In this document: one piece after another, positions 8,601-14,798 of the stretch | How positions within the stretch are numbered: the first letter of the stretch is position 1 | Layout: each line of letters opens with the position of its first letter | DNA from: an uncultured Prevotellaceae bacterium | GTDB lineage: Bacteria > Bacteroidota > Bacteroidia > Bacteroidales > Bacteroidaceae | NCBI GenBank assembly: GCA_946410305.1 | Contig: CAMJZV010000022.1 | Location: 1-53,109 of the forward strand | Length of the DNA stretch: 53,109 bases | Direction: 5' to 3' | The notes under the pieces: model-generated | What the model was told of the DNA's origin: nothing | Databases searched by the model: none | The model's input: the letters and a program-made list of their open reading frames with translations, nothing else | Made by a program: the position numbers and the translations under genes

Positions 8601-9412
8601 AGCACGGCCTGCACCTTAAGGGGAGTCGTTATAGGCTGCTTGTCATAGCTTCTGACACTTACCTCGATGTTCAGGTCGGCATCTCGGTAATCCTTGTCCA
8701 GATCGGTGGTCACATACCAGTCGAACAAGCGGGTCTTGGGCGTGGCATAGAGATAAACATCGTCGAAGATGCCTGCCAGACGCCAGTAGTCCTGACCCTC
8801 GAGATAAAAGCCGTCGCTGTATTTGATGACCTTCATGGCCAGCGTGTTGCGGCCTTTCTTCAGATACTTTGTAATATTGTACTCGGCAGGCTCCTGAGCT
8901 CCCTCGTTGTAGCCCACTTCCTGACCGTTGATCCACAGGAACGATGCCGAAGCCACCTTCTCAAAACGCAAGAATACCTCCTCACCGCTCCATTCGGCGG
9001 GAATGGTGAAGGTAGTGCGGTAGGCACCTGTCGGGTTGTAGTCGCGTGGTGTCTTGGGCGGGTCGGCCTTGAATGGCGCCGACACGTTGCGGAATAGTGG
9101 GTCGCCGTAGCCTCTCATCTCCCAGTTCGACGGCACGTCGATGATGGCCCACTTCGCGTCGGAGTATTTCTCCTCGTAGAAGTTGGCTGGTATCTCCTGC
9201 GGTGTGTCGGCGTAGCAGAACTTCCAATTGCCGTTGAGCAGGACGTGATGACCCGGAATGTAGTACGCGCGGCTTTCCTCCTGCCCGTATTCGAACACGT
9301 CGAGGTTCTCGATGAAATGATACAGGTCGTCAAACCCTCTCGTTTTCTCTGTCTGTGCCATAGCACCTATCCATGCGCACAACACCATTGAAGCAAATAC
9401 AACTTTTTTCAT
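5609..9412 (-). CDS. Secreted GH2 beta-galactosidase with LamG-like insert
   Basis: A 1267-residue secreted glycoside hydrolase, longer than E. coli LacZ (1024). Numbering from the proposed start: signal peptide 1-20 (ends GAMAQ), sugar-binding jelly roll about 45-220, Ig-like domain to about 345, TIM barrel about 350-590, a LamG/concanavalin-like insert about 605-800 (EWQFGVQQNG, WHHVEACYDGKKM), then Ig and beta-galactosidase small-chain domains to the end. The acid/base is Glu473 in AGNESGEGP and the likely nucleophile Glu540 in FMDEYIS. The start at 9412 is chosen because a longer frame from 9445 would begin inside the -7 box. It probably removes terminal galactose from plant or host glycans in the periplasm. 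It stands alone, with no SusC/D pair nearby. Confidence 0.9.
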   Translation of the reverse strand: MKKVVFASMVLCAWIGAMAQTEKTRGFDDLYHFIENLDVFEYGQEESRAYYIPGHHVLLNGNWKFCYADTPQEIPANFYEEKYSDAKWAIIDVPSNWEMRGYGDPLFRNVSAPFKADPPKTPRDYNPTGAYRTTFTIPAEWSGEEVFLRFEKVASASFLWINGQEVGYNEGAQEPAEYNITKYLKKGRNTLAMKVIKYSDGFYLEGQDYWRLAGIFDDVYLYATPKTRLFDWYVTTDLDKDYRDADLNIEVSVRSYDKQPITTPLKVQAVLTGANGKEVARLESQAATFASGSCTLTLNMSKHISNPLKWTAETPNLYNLKMYLVDAATGKRLSECTPEDARQDVGFKETEMRNNVFYLNGKPLKVNAQCSHMQDPDNGHAVNDELVKKDMTILKQFGFNGVRTSHYPPVPRYLEYAARYGLYIIDEAGVEAHATEWVSNDKRFIPMYRERVRRMVLRDRNQPAVLFWSAGNESGEGPNIGEVIAEGRKYDHTRWWMYGGNAYSHPAEDIIGPRYPTALALDLRVGKHGDGDVRPSFMDEYISVAGNSGGMFDEMWRAVYTHERCIGGAVWDFVSPGLTQPARRLKDKSGHDVMAHIMGNAKLVADSRNRKNHVIDLSGHDEWVEVYRNDCLELTGNTLSVHFDVYPRKFISSCGSFVTKGEWQFGVQQNGKEQLVFYINTDKAPASEGEPKAFPFGRRPAATNHKYELSAPLPADWENKWHHVEACYDGKKMTVSIDNTEVAQMEAQGNIINAPFPVNIGRNEQTHGQDTHVYICDALMDNVVIADNSGQLLNLDFETEQQEGTYFSYGIGARTYGTIWPDRTVQPEIYQMKKSAQPVSCRLLSADNGTVEIWNRNHFLNTSYYDMKWELYEDGVCLQQGTISPDVEPLSKKVITLPYNRPAIKPGCEYRLMITSALKADELWAQKGHVAAWDQLELPWQQLATPSDKTVGKAVLSQTNDSITVSGEGFSYTFTPDGQLFSIRQGGQELLKSPMQLNVWRAPLALEVDGWDQWNITYNNRKPWNGGQIANEFYSNNLDAITRIPISCQAFEANGQVYINVRCFSQFGAPVNTSLDAYITGLRYSGFSEVYEYRINGDGTIALHHILEPEGPMPALLPRIGLTMTLIDPLQQVKWYGRGPEENYPDRKTGYAIGIYENNVDDMFEPYLIPQDCGLRCDNRWLAMSNKSGLGLRFAMDEPFNFNAYHYSTDNLTKAVYTYQLQKQDGITLNLDYNTTGVGCTACYVLPGYQVKPARYERHLTIKPISQ

Positions 9413-9442
9413 GAACTTCACAAAACATATTAAAACTTTTGA

Positions 9443-9450
9443 CAAAAGTA
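9443..9450 (-). promoter_or_regulatory. -7 box of the GH2 gene
   Basis: On the minus strand this reads TACTTTTG, matching TAnnTTTG, about 30 bases upstream of the proposed ATG at 9412. It fixes the GH2 start, because transcription would begin after 9443. Confidence 0.6.
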
Positions 9451-9472
9451 CTTCATTTTAATGTAAATTCGC

Positions 9473-9575
9473 TAAATTTGCAGCAATTATTAAATAAGTT
9501 TAGGAAATTTGGCTATGTCATATAATGCCAGGGGACAGGTCAATGACATCACTCCAATATACCATAACGAAGATG
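9473..9575 (+). other. Orphan plus-strand promoter and truncated ORF start
   Basis: TAAATTTG at 9473-9480 is a plausible plus-strand -7 box. The first ATG after it (9515) opens a frame reading MSYNARGQVNDITPIYHNED. That frame then runs into the 9575-9607 hairpin, the antisense of the smalltalk gene and the repeat at 9739-9863, so its later part is not coding-like. It looks like the 5' end of a gene whose body was displaced by the HU/smalltalk cassette. The family was not recognised. Confidence 0.3.
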
Positions 9576-9607
9576 AGCCAGGGAAGCAATCACTGCTTCC
9601 CTGGCTC
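9575..9607 (-). terminator. Strong hairpin ending the HU/smalltalk operon
   Basis: A perfect 14-base-pair stem: 9575-9588 (GAGCCAGGGAAGCA) pairs with 9594-9607, with a 5-base loop. It begins 9 bases past the smalltalk stop codon on the minus strand. This is the expected place for the operon terminator, although the T-tract is weak. Confidence 0.7.
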
Positions 9608-9616
9608 TTCTACACG

Positions 9617-9712
9617 CTACATACAGCTGGTGACTCCCAGCGTGGTGGTCAGTGCCGTCAGCACTGCCACGATAATCTGAATCAACGTCTTCCAAAATTC
9701 CTTGTTTTTCAT
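9617..9712 (-). CDS. Smalltalk protein (31 residues)
   Basis: A 31-codon ORF beginning MKNKEFWKTLIQIIVAVLTA and ending GVTSCM. It is one hydrophobic helix followed by a short tail with a Cys. This matches the tiny 'smalltalk' family of Bacteroidales, which is typically found downstream of HU-like genes in the same kind of cassette. No function is established. The start is preceded by an AT-rich leader and it lies 160 bases after the HU stop, with one copy of the inverted repeat between them. Confidence 0.85.
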   Translation of the reverse strand: MKNKEFWKTLIQIIVAVLTALTTTLGVTSCM

Positions 9713-9738
9713 AGCTTTAATAATTTTTTAATTATTCA

Positions 9739-9863
9739 GGGGCATGGGGCAAGGGGCAAGGAGCATGGGGCAAGGAGCAAGAGGTCAGTTTGTTCCCAGG
9801 ATACTGATTTACTGATGCGCAGAGTCTATTCTCTTGCTCCTTGCCCCTCGCTCCTTGCTCCTA
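9739..9863. repeat. Palindromic element, left copy of an inverted pair around the HU gene
   Basis: About 120 bases built of GGGGCAAGGAGC-type direct repeats on the left, a unique core (9781-9836), and CTTGCCCCTCGCTCC-type sequence on the right, so the element itself has imperfect terminal inverted repeats. Its core is the reverse complement of 10384-10453 with a single mismatch over about 70 bases. It lies between the HU stop and the smalltalk start. Confidence 0.85.
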
Positions 9864-9874
9864 GATTCTGACGA

Positions 9875-10315
9875 TTAATCGCCCGATTCCTCCTCCTTCT
9901 CGACCTTGTTCTCAGGCAACTCCTCGACCTTCACGCCCTGCAGGAACTGCTTGACGCGGTTGCCGGCACTGTCGTGCGTCAGCTCGGGGGTGAACACGAT
10001 GTGCATGCCCTCGATGTGGTCGGATACGGTGAAGGACTTGGCGGTGCGGGCACCCTTGGAATTCAGGCCGATCTTGAACGAGCCGAAGCCGTCCAGCTTC
10101 ACACGCTTCGAGTCCTGCATCTGGTCGCGCATGGTCTCCACCAGCTCGTCCAGCACCGCCAGGATATCGGCCTTCTTCACGGTACAGTTGCGCTGCATGA
10201 TCTCCGCCAGCTGACGGGTGTTGATGGTGGACATGGGTACCGCACGGGCATACCACTTGCCGCTGCGCTTGGTTCCTACACTCTGGTCTTGATGCAATCT
10301 GAAAAATACACTCAT
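9875..10315 (-). CDS. HU-like DNA-binding protein (HU-HIG type)
   Basis: A 146-residue protein with the Bacteroidales HU-HIG layout. Residues 1-30 (MSVFFRLHQDQ ... KWYARAVP) form the N-terminal extension. The HU core follows (QLAEIMQRNCTVKKADILAVLDELVE, then VKLDGFGSFKIGL), and the C-terminus is a Glu-rich tail. It should bind and bend DNA. It is the usual partner of smalltalk, M15 peptidase and helicase/primase genes in this cassette. The gene is flanked by an inverted pair of palindromic repeats, one in its leader and one after its stop codon. Confidence 0.9.
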   Translation of the reverse strand: MSVFFRLHQDQSVGTKRSGKWYARAVPMSTINTRQLAEIMQRNCTVKKADILAVLDELVETMRDQMQDSKRVKLDGFGSFKIGLNSKGARTAKSFTVSDHIEGMHIVFTPELTHDSAGNRVKQFLQGVKVEELPENKVEKEEESGD

Positions 10316-10359
10316 AATGATTTAATTTTTTTAGTTAAACATAGGGTTAATTGTTTGTG

Positions 10360-10472
10360 GGAGCAAGGGGCATGGGGCATGGTGCAAGAGAATAGACTCT
10401 GCGCATCAGTAAATCAGTATCCCGGGAACAAACTGACCTCTTGCTCCTTGCCCCTCGCTCCTTGCTCCTTTT
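10360..10472. repeat. Palindromic element, right copy of the inverted pair, in the HU leader
   Basis: About 113 bases with GGAGCAAGGGGCATGG at the left end and CCCCTCGCTCCTTGCTCC at the right. The core 10384-10453 is the reverse complement of 9768-9836 with one mismatch. With the promoter at 10480-10487, the whole element falls in the 5' untranslated leader of the HU transcript. Confidence 0.85.
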
Positions 10473-10479
10473 CTCACTA

Positions 10480-10487
10480 CAAAGGTA
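10480..10487 (-). promoter_or_regulatory. Promoter of the HU/smalltalk operon
   Basis: On the minus strand TACCTTTG is preceded by TTG with a 20-base spacer, a near-ideal Bacteroidales promoter. The HU start codon is about 165 bases downstream, so the leader contains the right palindromic element. Confidence 0.7.
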
Positions 10488-10550
10488 CTACATTTTGATC
10501 CGGATTCCAAGGTTTTCCCCCTGGGCGTCACGTTAAATAATGTGAATGCG

Positions 10551-10763
10551 AATATACAACTGATTTAGGGTCAAAATACAGCTGATACGCGTCTGTATCA
10601 GCTGTATACGGAGGGTAAATACAGCTGTCTTGCAACCCAAATCAGCTGTATTTCTGGTGGAATTATCTGCGAGATCTGCGAGAAATAATTACTCCCGCGA
10701 GAAGTCAATATCTCCCAGAACCCTTTTCTATCTCTCGCAGATGACGCAGATAACGCAGATTGT
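10551..10763. repeat. Palindromic intergenic repeats between HU and the M15 gene
   Basis: Two different elements fill this gap. At about 10574-10606 ATACAGCTGATAC pairs with GTATCAGCTGTAT (13 base pairs, 6-base loop). Further CAGCTGTAT pieces follow up to about 10654. From 10666 to 10763 ATCTGCGAGATCTGCGAG is answered by CTCGCAGATGACGCAGAT, a large imperfect palindrome of ATCTGCG units. The same ATCTGCG unit occurs inside the Toprim gene at about 11611-11642. No gene is seen in 10488-10790. Confidence 0.7.
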
Positions 10764-10790
10764 CTCAGCATGAATGTTTTTGTTTAACAA

Positions 10791-11243
10791 CTATCGAGCT
10801 TTGTAGTTGAAGATGGCCTGGTGGCGGTTGCGCTTACGGTCCCACCGACAGGAGAGGTGCAGCCAGCGGTTGCGCAGGCGACTGCTGTGCTCGAAGAGCA
10901 GCTGGTCGAAGTCCGTGTTGCGGACGATCCACTGGAACCAGTCGCGCGCCACCTGTTCGTTGGGCACGGAGAGGTCAGCAGCCTCGCCCAGCATGTGCTG
11001 CGAGCGGCCTACGCCTCCCACCGCACGGTTCAGCTCCTCGCAGCGGTAGCCGCTGGTGATGCGGATGGGTTGGCCGTAGTGCTCGCGCAGAGGCTCTAGG
11101 ACTTCGCGGCACAGGCGCTTCATGGCCAGCACCTGCTCGTAGCCGGGCTTGTTGTCGATGCCGAGGCGCTCGGCAGTGATACTCTTGGTAAATTCGCTGA
11201 GTGTGAAGTGCTCAGACAGTTGAATGTCGTTTTGTTTATTCAT
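10791..11243 (-). CDS. M15-type peptidase (phage-like endolysin family)
   Basis: A 150-residue protein of the Peptidase_M15_3 type. It shows FTLSEFTKS near the N-terminus, ITSGYRCEELNRAVGG, SQHMLGEAADLS (zinc ligands His and Asp) and a later WLHLSC carrying the third His. Relatives are D,D- or L,D-peptidases or endolysins acting on peptidoglycan peptides. There is no signal peptide, as in phage-type enzymes. It lies between the Toprim gene and the HU gene, its usual place in this Bacteroidales cassette. There it is often annotated as N-acetylmuramoyl-L-alanine amidase or D-Ala-D-Ala carboxypeptidase. Confidence 0.85.
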   Translation of the reverse strand: MNKQNDIQLSEHFTLSEFTKSITAERLGIDNKPGYEQVLAMKRLCREVLEPLREHYGQPIRITSGYRCEELNRAVGGVGRSQHMLGEAADLSVPNEQVARDWFQWIVRNTDFDQLLFEHSSRLRNRWLHLSCRWDRKRNRHQAIFNYKAR

Positions 11244-11270
11244 AGTGTTTTTGTGTTTGGTTGTGTTTGT

Positions 11271-12080
11271 TTAAAATAGAAAGTCAACGAGGTCTATCTT
11301 CGCCTGTTTCTGTGCCGCCGTGGCACGACGCTCCAGCAGTGAGCTGACGTGGATGTCTAGGCCGTAGAGGCGGTGAGCCTCTTGGGCAATGGTGTACCAA
11401 CGCTTGTAGGCCGTCTGGTCGGTGTCGGTGTCAGGGAACAGTACGATGCGGTGGTGGCGCAAGGGAAAGAGCTTCTGCGCAGTCAGCTCCGTCAGTCCAC
11501 CAGCCGCCAGCCACAGATACTGGGGATAGTGTGCCGATAAGATCACCGCCGTCTTCTCTGCTTCTACCACCGCCAAATTCGTGTTATTCGTGAGATTCGT
11601 GTTCAAAACATCTGCGTCATCTGCGCCATCTGCGAGAGACAAGAGGTGCGTTCCAAACAGGCAGTGGTGAGTCTCAGGCATCCACGTAGCCATCTCAGGG
11701 AACCGCTGGACGAACTGGCGCTTCAATAGATTGCTGACCCACTGCGGATGGCGCTGGTGGTCGCGGTGACAGTCGGGACGGTAGTACATGATCTTGCCGT
11801 CGTACTCATGTCCCAGCGTGTCGATCTGCCAGAAGATGACGCCACCGTCGCGCGAGCAGCCCAGTCGGTAGCGCTGTACGGCCTGCTGCATCTGCTCCTC
11901 GCTCATGTAGCCGTTAGCGACCACCGCCCGACAGAAGTCGCTGTCGGCAGACAGTCGCTGCTGCCACAATTTCTGCGGGGGTTCGGAGGCTCCCCTCATA
12001 TCTAAGTCCCCTATAAGGGGACAGATATAAGAGGGGGTGGCCTCAGAAGGGGGCTGGACGGTAGACGGTATTGCGACCAT
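11271..12080 (-). CDS. Toprim-like (primase-associated, DUF6371-type) protein
   Basis: A 269-residue protein. The Toprim signature is visible in the second half: LAVVEAEKTAVILS (Glu) followed by HHRIVLFPDTDTD (Asp-x-Asp), as in Toprim domains of DUF6371/primase-associated proteins. The N-terminal part contains GGVIFWQIDTLG and a YYRPDCHR segment. It would act in replication of a mobile element with the AAA ATPase just upstream, overlapping it by 38 bases. It carries two repeat-derived segments in frame: the N-terminus (from the palindrome at 11992-12036) and a mid-protein stretch ADGADDADVLNTNLTNNTN from ATCTGCG and ATTCGTG repeats. The true start may be an internal Met near residue 28. Confidence 0.7.
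   Translation of the reverse strand: MVAIPSTVQPPSEATPSYICPLIGDLDMRGASEPPQKLWQQRLSADSDFCRAVVANGYMSEEQMQQAVQRYRLGCSRDGGVIFWQIDTLGHEYDGKIMYYRPDCHRDHQRHPQWVSNLLKRQFVQRFPEMATWMPETHHCLFGTHLLSLADGADDADVLNTNLTNNTNLAVVEAEKTAVILSAHYPQYLWLAAGGLTELTAQKLFPLRHHRIVLFPDTDTDQTAYKRWYTIAQEAHRLYGLDIHVSSLLERRATAAQKQAKIDLVDFLF
11992..12036. repeat. 45-base palindrome encoding the Toprim N-terminus
   Basis: CCCCTCATATCTAAGTCCCC on the left and its near-complement on the right make a long hairpin centred on CTATAAGG. It sits just after the stop codon of the AAA gene and inside the frame of the Toprim gene, where it codes for PSYICPLIGDLDMRG. Confidence 0.7.
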
Positions 12081-13182
12081 TGCTGCTACGTTGAATATGT
12101 CCGTTTTCGAGAGCTTCCTTCAGCACGCGGTTATAGACAAACGGCACGGAGATGCCAGACTGCTGCATGACAAGACTGCGCAGTTCGCTGCCGCAAAGCT
12201 CCTCGCGACCGCTGAAGACATCGAGGAACAGCCGTTGCGTATCGAAATGCCAGTTGCCGTCATCCTCTGTGATGATATACTCCCGATTCAAGGGCTGCAG
12301 GCGTTCCTTGCTGTCGCCACTGCCATTCTCTACAGGCGCGGCAGTCAGTCGGGGCAGTCCTTCAGGGTCTACCTCAAAATACAGCTGCTGCTCAATGTCG
12401 TACTTACGAGTCAGCGTCTGCTCCACCTTGAAGATGCGCTGCGGCATCAGCTTCTCACAGGCATACACCTCGAAGGCCTTGTTCATCAGCTCCGTACCTA
12501 TCCAGCCTCGAAGGTTATGGTCCTCTGAGCCCTTGTTCTGGTGCAGGATACATACGATGCAGCAGTTCTGCTCGTCTGCCAGGTGCATCAGCTCTTCCAT
12601 CACCTCCTGCGCCAACACTCCGTCGTTGATGTCGTTCACCAGGTCGCGGATACCATCGACGATGACCAGGTCAGGGCCGTAGTGCGACACCGCCTCCAGC
12701 AACAGCTGCCGACGGTCTTTCCACGACACCGAGCGCACATTGAACACATCGATGTTGTTCTCCACTTCTGTTGGAGAATCGAATAAATCATTCGTCAGAT
12801 TCGATAGATTCGTGTTCGAATTATTAAGCAGACGAATTATGCGGTTCTTCAGGATGTCCTGCGTCGACTCGTCCGACTGCTCCGTATCGTACCACAGCAC
12901 GCGCAAGGGGTTGTCGCAGCTGCGGTGGAACGACAGCACGTTGCGTATCACGCAGCACGCTATCAGCATACTCGTGACGAACGTCTTACCGCTTTTGGCC
13001 TTACCTGTCACCGCCACCAGTTCACGACGTGGGAAACACGGGTGGCCGAACAGCTGAAACAGGAAATCCATCTTCGGCAGCTGCTTGTCAGGCGTGATAC
13101 GTAGCTGCTCCAGCAGCAGTGCCACAGGACTCAGCGTCGTAGCGTTTTCCAGCTCTGCCTTTACATTTTCTTCTTTTGTCAT
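12043..13182 (-). CDS. RepA-like AAA (AAA_25) ATPase
   Basis: A 379-residue ATPase. Walker A is VTGKAKSGKTFV, Walker B is LVIVDGIRD, and a later HQNKG fits sensor-type residues of the hexameric RepA/AAA_25 helicase family. The last 90 residues look like a winged helix (FSGREELCGSELRSLVMQQSG). It probably unwinds or loads at a mobile-element origin, working with the Toprim protein. The start at 13182 (MTKEENVK) is preferred over a longer frame with an Asn-rich leader. Residues about 125-140 (NNSNTNLSNLTND) come from an ATTCGTG-type repeat, also seen in the next gene. Confidence 0.8.
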   Translation of the reverse strand: MTKEENVKAELENATTLSPVALLLEQLRITPDKQLPKMDFLFQLFGHPCFPRRELVAVTGKAKSGKTFVTSMLIACCVIRNVLSFHRSCDNPLRVLWYDTEQSDESTQDILKNRIIRLLNNSNTNLSNLTNDLFDSPTEVENNIDVFNVRSVSWKDRRQLLLEAVSHYGPDLVIVDGIRDLVNDINDGVLAQEVMEELMHLADEQNCCIVCILHQNKGSEDHNLRGWIGTELMNKAFEVYACEKLMPQRIFKVEQTLTRKYDIEQQLYFEVDPEGLPRLTAAPVENGSGDSKERLQPLNREYIITEDDGNWHFDTQRLFLDVFSGREELCGSELRSLVMQQSGISVPFVYNRVLKEALENGHIQRSSNGRNTVYRPAPF

Positions 13183-13276
13183 AGTTTTTTCGTTTTCGTT
13201 CACGTTATTGTTGGTTAACCAGTGCAAAGATACTGAGAAATATCCTTACAGCCATGAAAATAATGTCACTACAATG

Positions 13277-13561
13277 TCACTTTCGAACATACTCACGCTG
13301 ACACCTGTAATACAACTGGCGCACAGACTCGTAGGACCCCATATTGGTCGTTTCCGACAACCAGCGGATGAGGTTCTTCTCCGTGTCGTCTACCAACCCG
13401 CTAGAAACCATCTTGACGAACGCCATCATGATGTCATGGCGTTTGCCGTAGTCCACACGAAAGGACAACGCTGTAGACGTGTGCTCCACCTGAATGGACT
13501 CACTATTCTTTACAATTTCTCTTAATGCTGCCACATCAGCAGTCTCCAATATTACTCTCAT
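13277..13561 (-). CDS. Small cassette protein, unknown
   Basis: A 94-residue protein (MRVILETADVAALREI..., then VDYGKRHDIMMAFVKMVSSG, ending QLYYRCQREYVRK). It is the first gene of the minus-strand cassette. The C-terminal helix with RQLYYRC suggests a DNA-binding or helicase-accessory role, but I do not recognise the family. A short inverted repeat (AACTTT...GAGAGTT) lies just upstream at about 13566-13587. Confidence 0.5.
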   Translation of the reverse strand: MRVILETADVAALREIVKNSESIQVEHTSTALSFRVDYGKRHDIMMAFVKMVSSGLVDDTEKNLIRWLSETTNMGSYESVRQLYYRCQREYVRK

Positions 13562-14011
13562 CTTTCCAACTTTTTTTGAGAGTTGGGAGTAATACGGGCC
13601 CGATGCTCTACGGCCGAAACGTAGCTACATGACCGCAAAATGCACCACAACTGCCGACTCCTGCGACAATTGCAGTGCAAATGTAAAGAAAAAATCAGAA
13701 CTAACAAAACGAGATTAATAGTCGAATGTTTGTTGACAAAGAAAAGATTTACCAATGAATCGGTTTTAGTGTAAATTAACAAATTTGGATAAAAAACAAG
13801 GGTAATACTTGGCGTTCCTGGGGTACCCTCAAACCCCATCTGCGAGACAAAGGTGCTAAAATTATATAAGGAATTTTGGCGGTTGCCCAAATATTTTGTA
13901 TCTTTGTCGCGATTTACATGATACAATTCATGCTATTGAACAGCGTAATTCCCATTCTTTCTACGCCAGCATAAGGCGCTGGCGATGCCGTAGGTTTGTC
14001 AAATAATAATT
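13562..14011. other. 450-base gene-free interval with promoter and hairpin
   Basis: This separates the minus-strand cassette from the plus-strand wbuC remnant. A TTG at 13876-13878 and TATCTTTG at 13899-13906 (20-base spacer) form a good plus-strand promoter. A 7-base-pair hairpin (CGCCAGC 13964-13970, GCTGGCG 13978-13984), enclosed by CTACG/CGTAG at 13961/13993, lies in the leader. I see no convincing gene in the rest. Confidence 0.55.
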
Positions 14012-14503
14012 ATGGTTATTGATAAAAAACTTCTTGATGAAGTTTCTGAACAGGCAAAATTCTCACCGAGACTCCGTATGAACTACAACTTTCACCAGAG
14101 CCTGGATGAGTTATGCCACCTTTGAACTATGCTCGACCTCTGTCACGACTCGACAAAGCTTATGCGAGCATAGCTCTGCCCTCGCTGCTCCATCGGTTGC
14201 CTGAATGCTGTGGAGCCGGGAACTGAAGTTCCTATACACCAACATCCGATGAGCAACGAGAATGTGATCCTCATCAAAGGTCGCCTGGATGAGGTGCTGT
14301 ATGAAGAGGTAACTTCTGAGGATGGCAAGGTGACACTGAGGGAAACTGAACGCATACATCTGTGCCCAGAAGAAGGTGCCTACGGCTGCCAGGTGCCCAA
14401 AGGCGTGTGGCATACCGTAGAGGTAATTGAGCCTTCGGTGATATACGAAGGGAAGGATAAGAAGTATGGTGAGGATGGATCTGAGACATTCGTCTCGATG
14501 TAA
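14012..14503 (+). pseudogene. WbuC-family cupin gene interrupted by a repeat
   Basis: The N-terminal piece (14012-14125) encodes MVIDKKLLDEVSEQAKFSPR and ends FHQSLDELCHL. The C-terminal piece (from about 14201) continues in the same frame with CLNAVEPGTEVPIHQHPMSNEN and the rest of a cupin. Together they make a WbuC-type cupin metalloprotein (SPR.R.NYNFH, LNA..PGT, PIHQHP metal-binding histidines), usually linked to surface polysaccharide loci. Between them sits a copy of the GTCACGACTCG repeat, which brings in-frame TGA (14123) and TAG (14171). Restart from GTG at 14210 could still make the cupin core. The gene is most likely inactive. Confidence 0.8.
14122..14191 (+). repeat. GTCACGACTCG hairpin repeat, copy D1 (disrupts wbuC)
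   Basis: Shares TGTCACGACTCG and TAGCTCT..CTCGCTGCTCC with copies at 19804-19873 and 23685-23738. The hairpin here is AGCTTATGC / GCATAGCT around a GA loop with one bulged T. The stem sequence differs from the other two copies but remains complementary. Confidence 0.75.
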
Positions 14504-14515
14504 GATGGAAGAGGT

Positions 14516-14701
14516 ATGATGGAAGATGTAGTTTCACTTCTGAAGGAGTTTATGGAGAACGAAGCCCGTTCGGGCTCCATGGATTTCGGATGTATCACGC
14601 CACTGTACGTCTATCGTATGTTCGGTGGCCAGTGTTCAATGGCAGCAATTGAGAATGGGCTCAGGGAAGTACGAAGTGCAGGATTCTTTAATTTGAGCTA
14701 A
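14516..14701 (+). CDS. Small hypothetical protein
   Basis: A 61-residue acidic/helical ORF (MMEDVVSLLKEFMENEARSG ... LREVRSAGFFNLS), starting 13 bases after the wbuC stop and in line with it. No family was recognised. Spacing suggests co-transcription with the cupin. The stop overlaps the ATG of a 28-codon ORF (TAATG). Confidence 0.4.
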   Translation: MMEDVVSLLKEFMENEARSGSMDFGCITPLYVYRMFGGQCSMAAIENGLREVRSAGFFNLS

Positions 14702-14787
14702 TGAAGAGTTTCTTGAAAGGAGTTTGGCGGTTTTGTAGCTATCTGTTCTGGCCACAACGTAGGCCAAAGTATTATTCTAATATGTAG
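14701..14787 (+). CDS. Possible 28-residue basic peptide
   Basis: An ORF encoding MKSFLKGVWRFCSYLFWPQR followed by RPKYYSNM, very basic and aromatic. It starts in a TAATG overlap with the preceding gene, which hints at coupled translation. It is too short to assign and may be chance. Confidence 0.25.
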   Translation: MKSFLKGVWRFCSYLFWPQRRPKYYSNM

Positions 14788-14798
14788 TTTATGGCCAT

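Noticed and set aside
8114..9097. A 327-residue plus-strand ORF and other long ORFs inside the GH2 gene region (5594-9366)
   Set aside because: They lie opposite or out of frame to a strongly supported GH2 enzyme with catalytic motifs. Their translations are low-complexity (His/Val/Arg-rich) without any motif.
9509..9871. A 120-residue plus-strand ORF
   Set aside because: Only its first 20 or so residues look coding-like. The rest is antisense to smalltalk and the palindromic repeat.
13558..13926. A 122-residue minus-strand ORF upstream of the cassette
   Set aside because: It overlaps a good plus-strand promoter and hairpin region, lacks motifs, and is Asn/Ser-rich as expected of AT-rich noncoding DNA.
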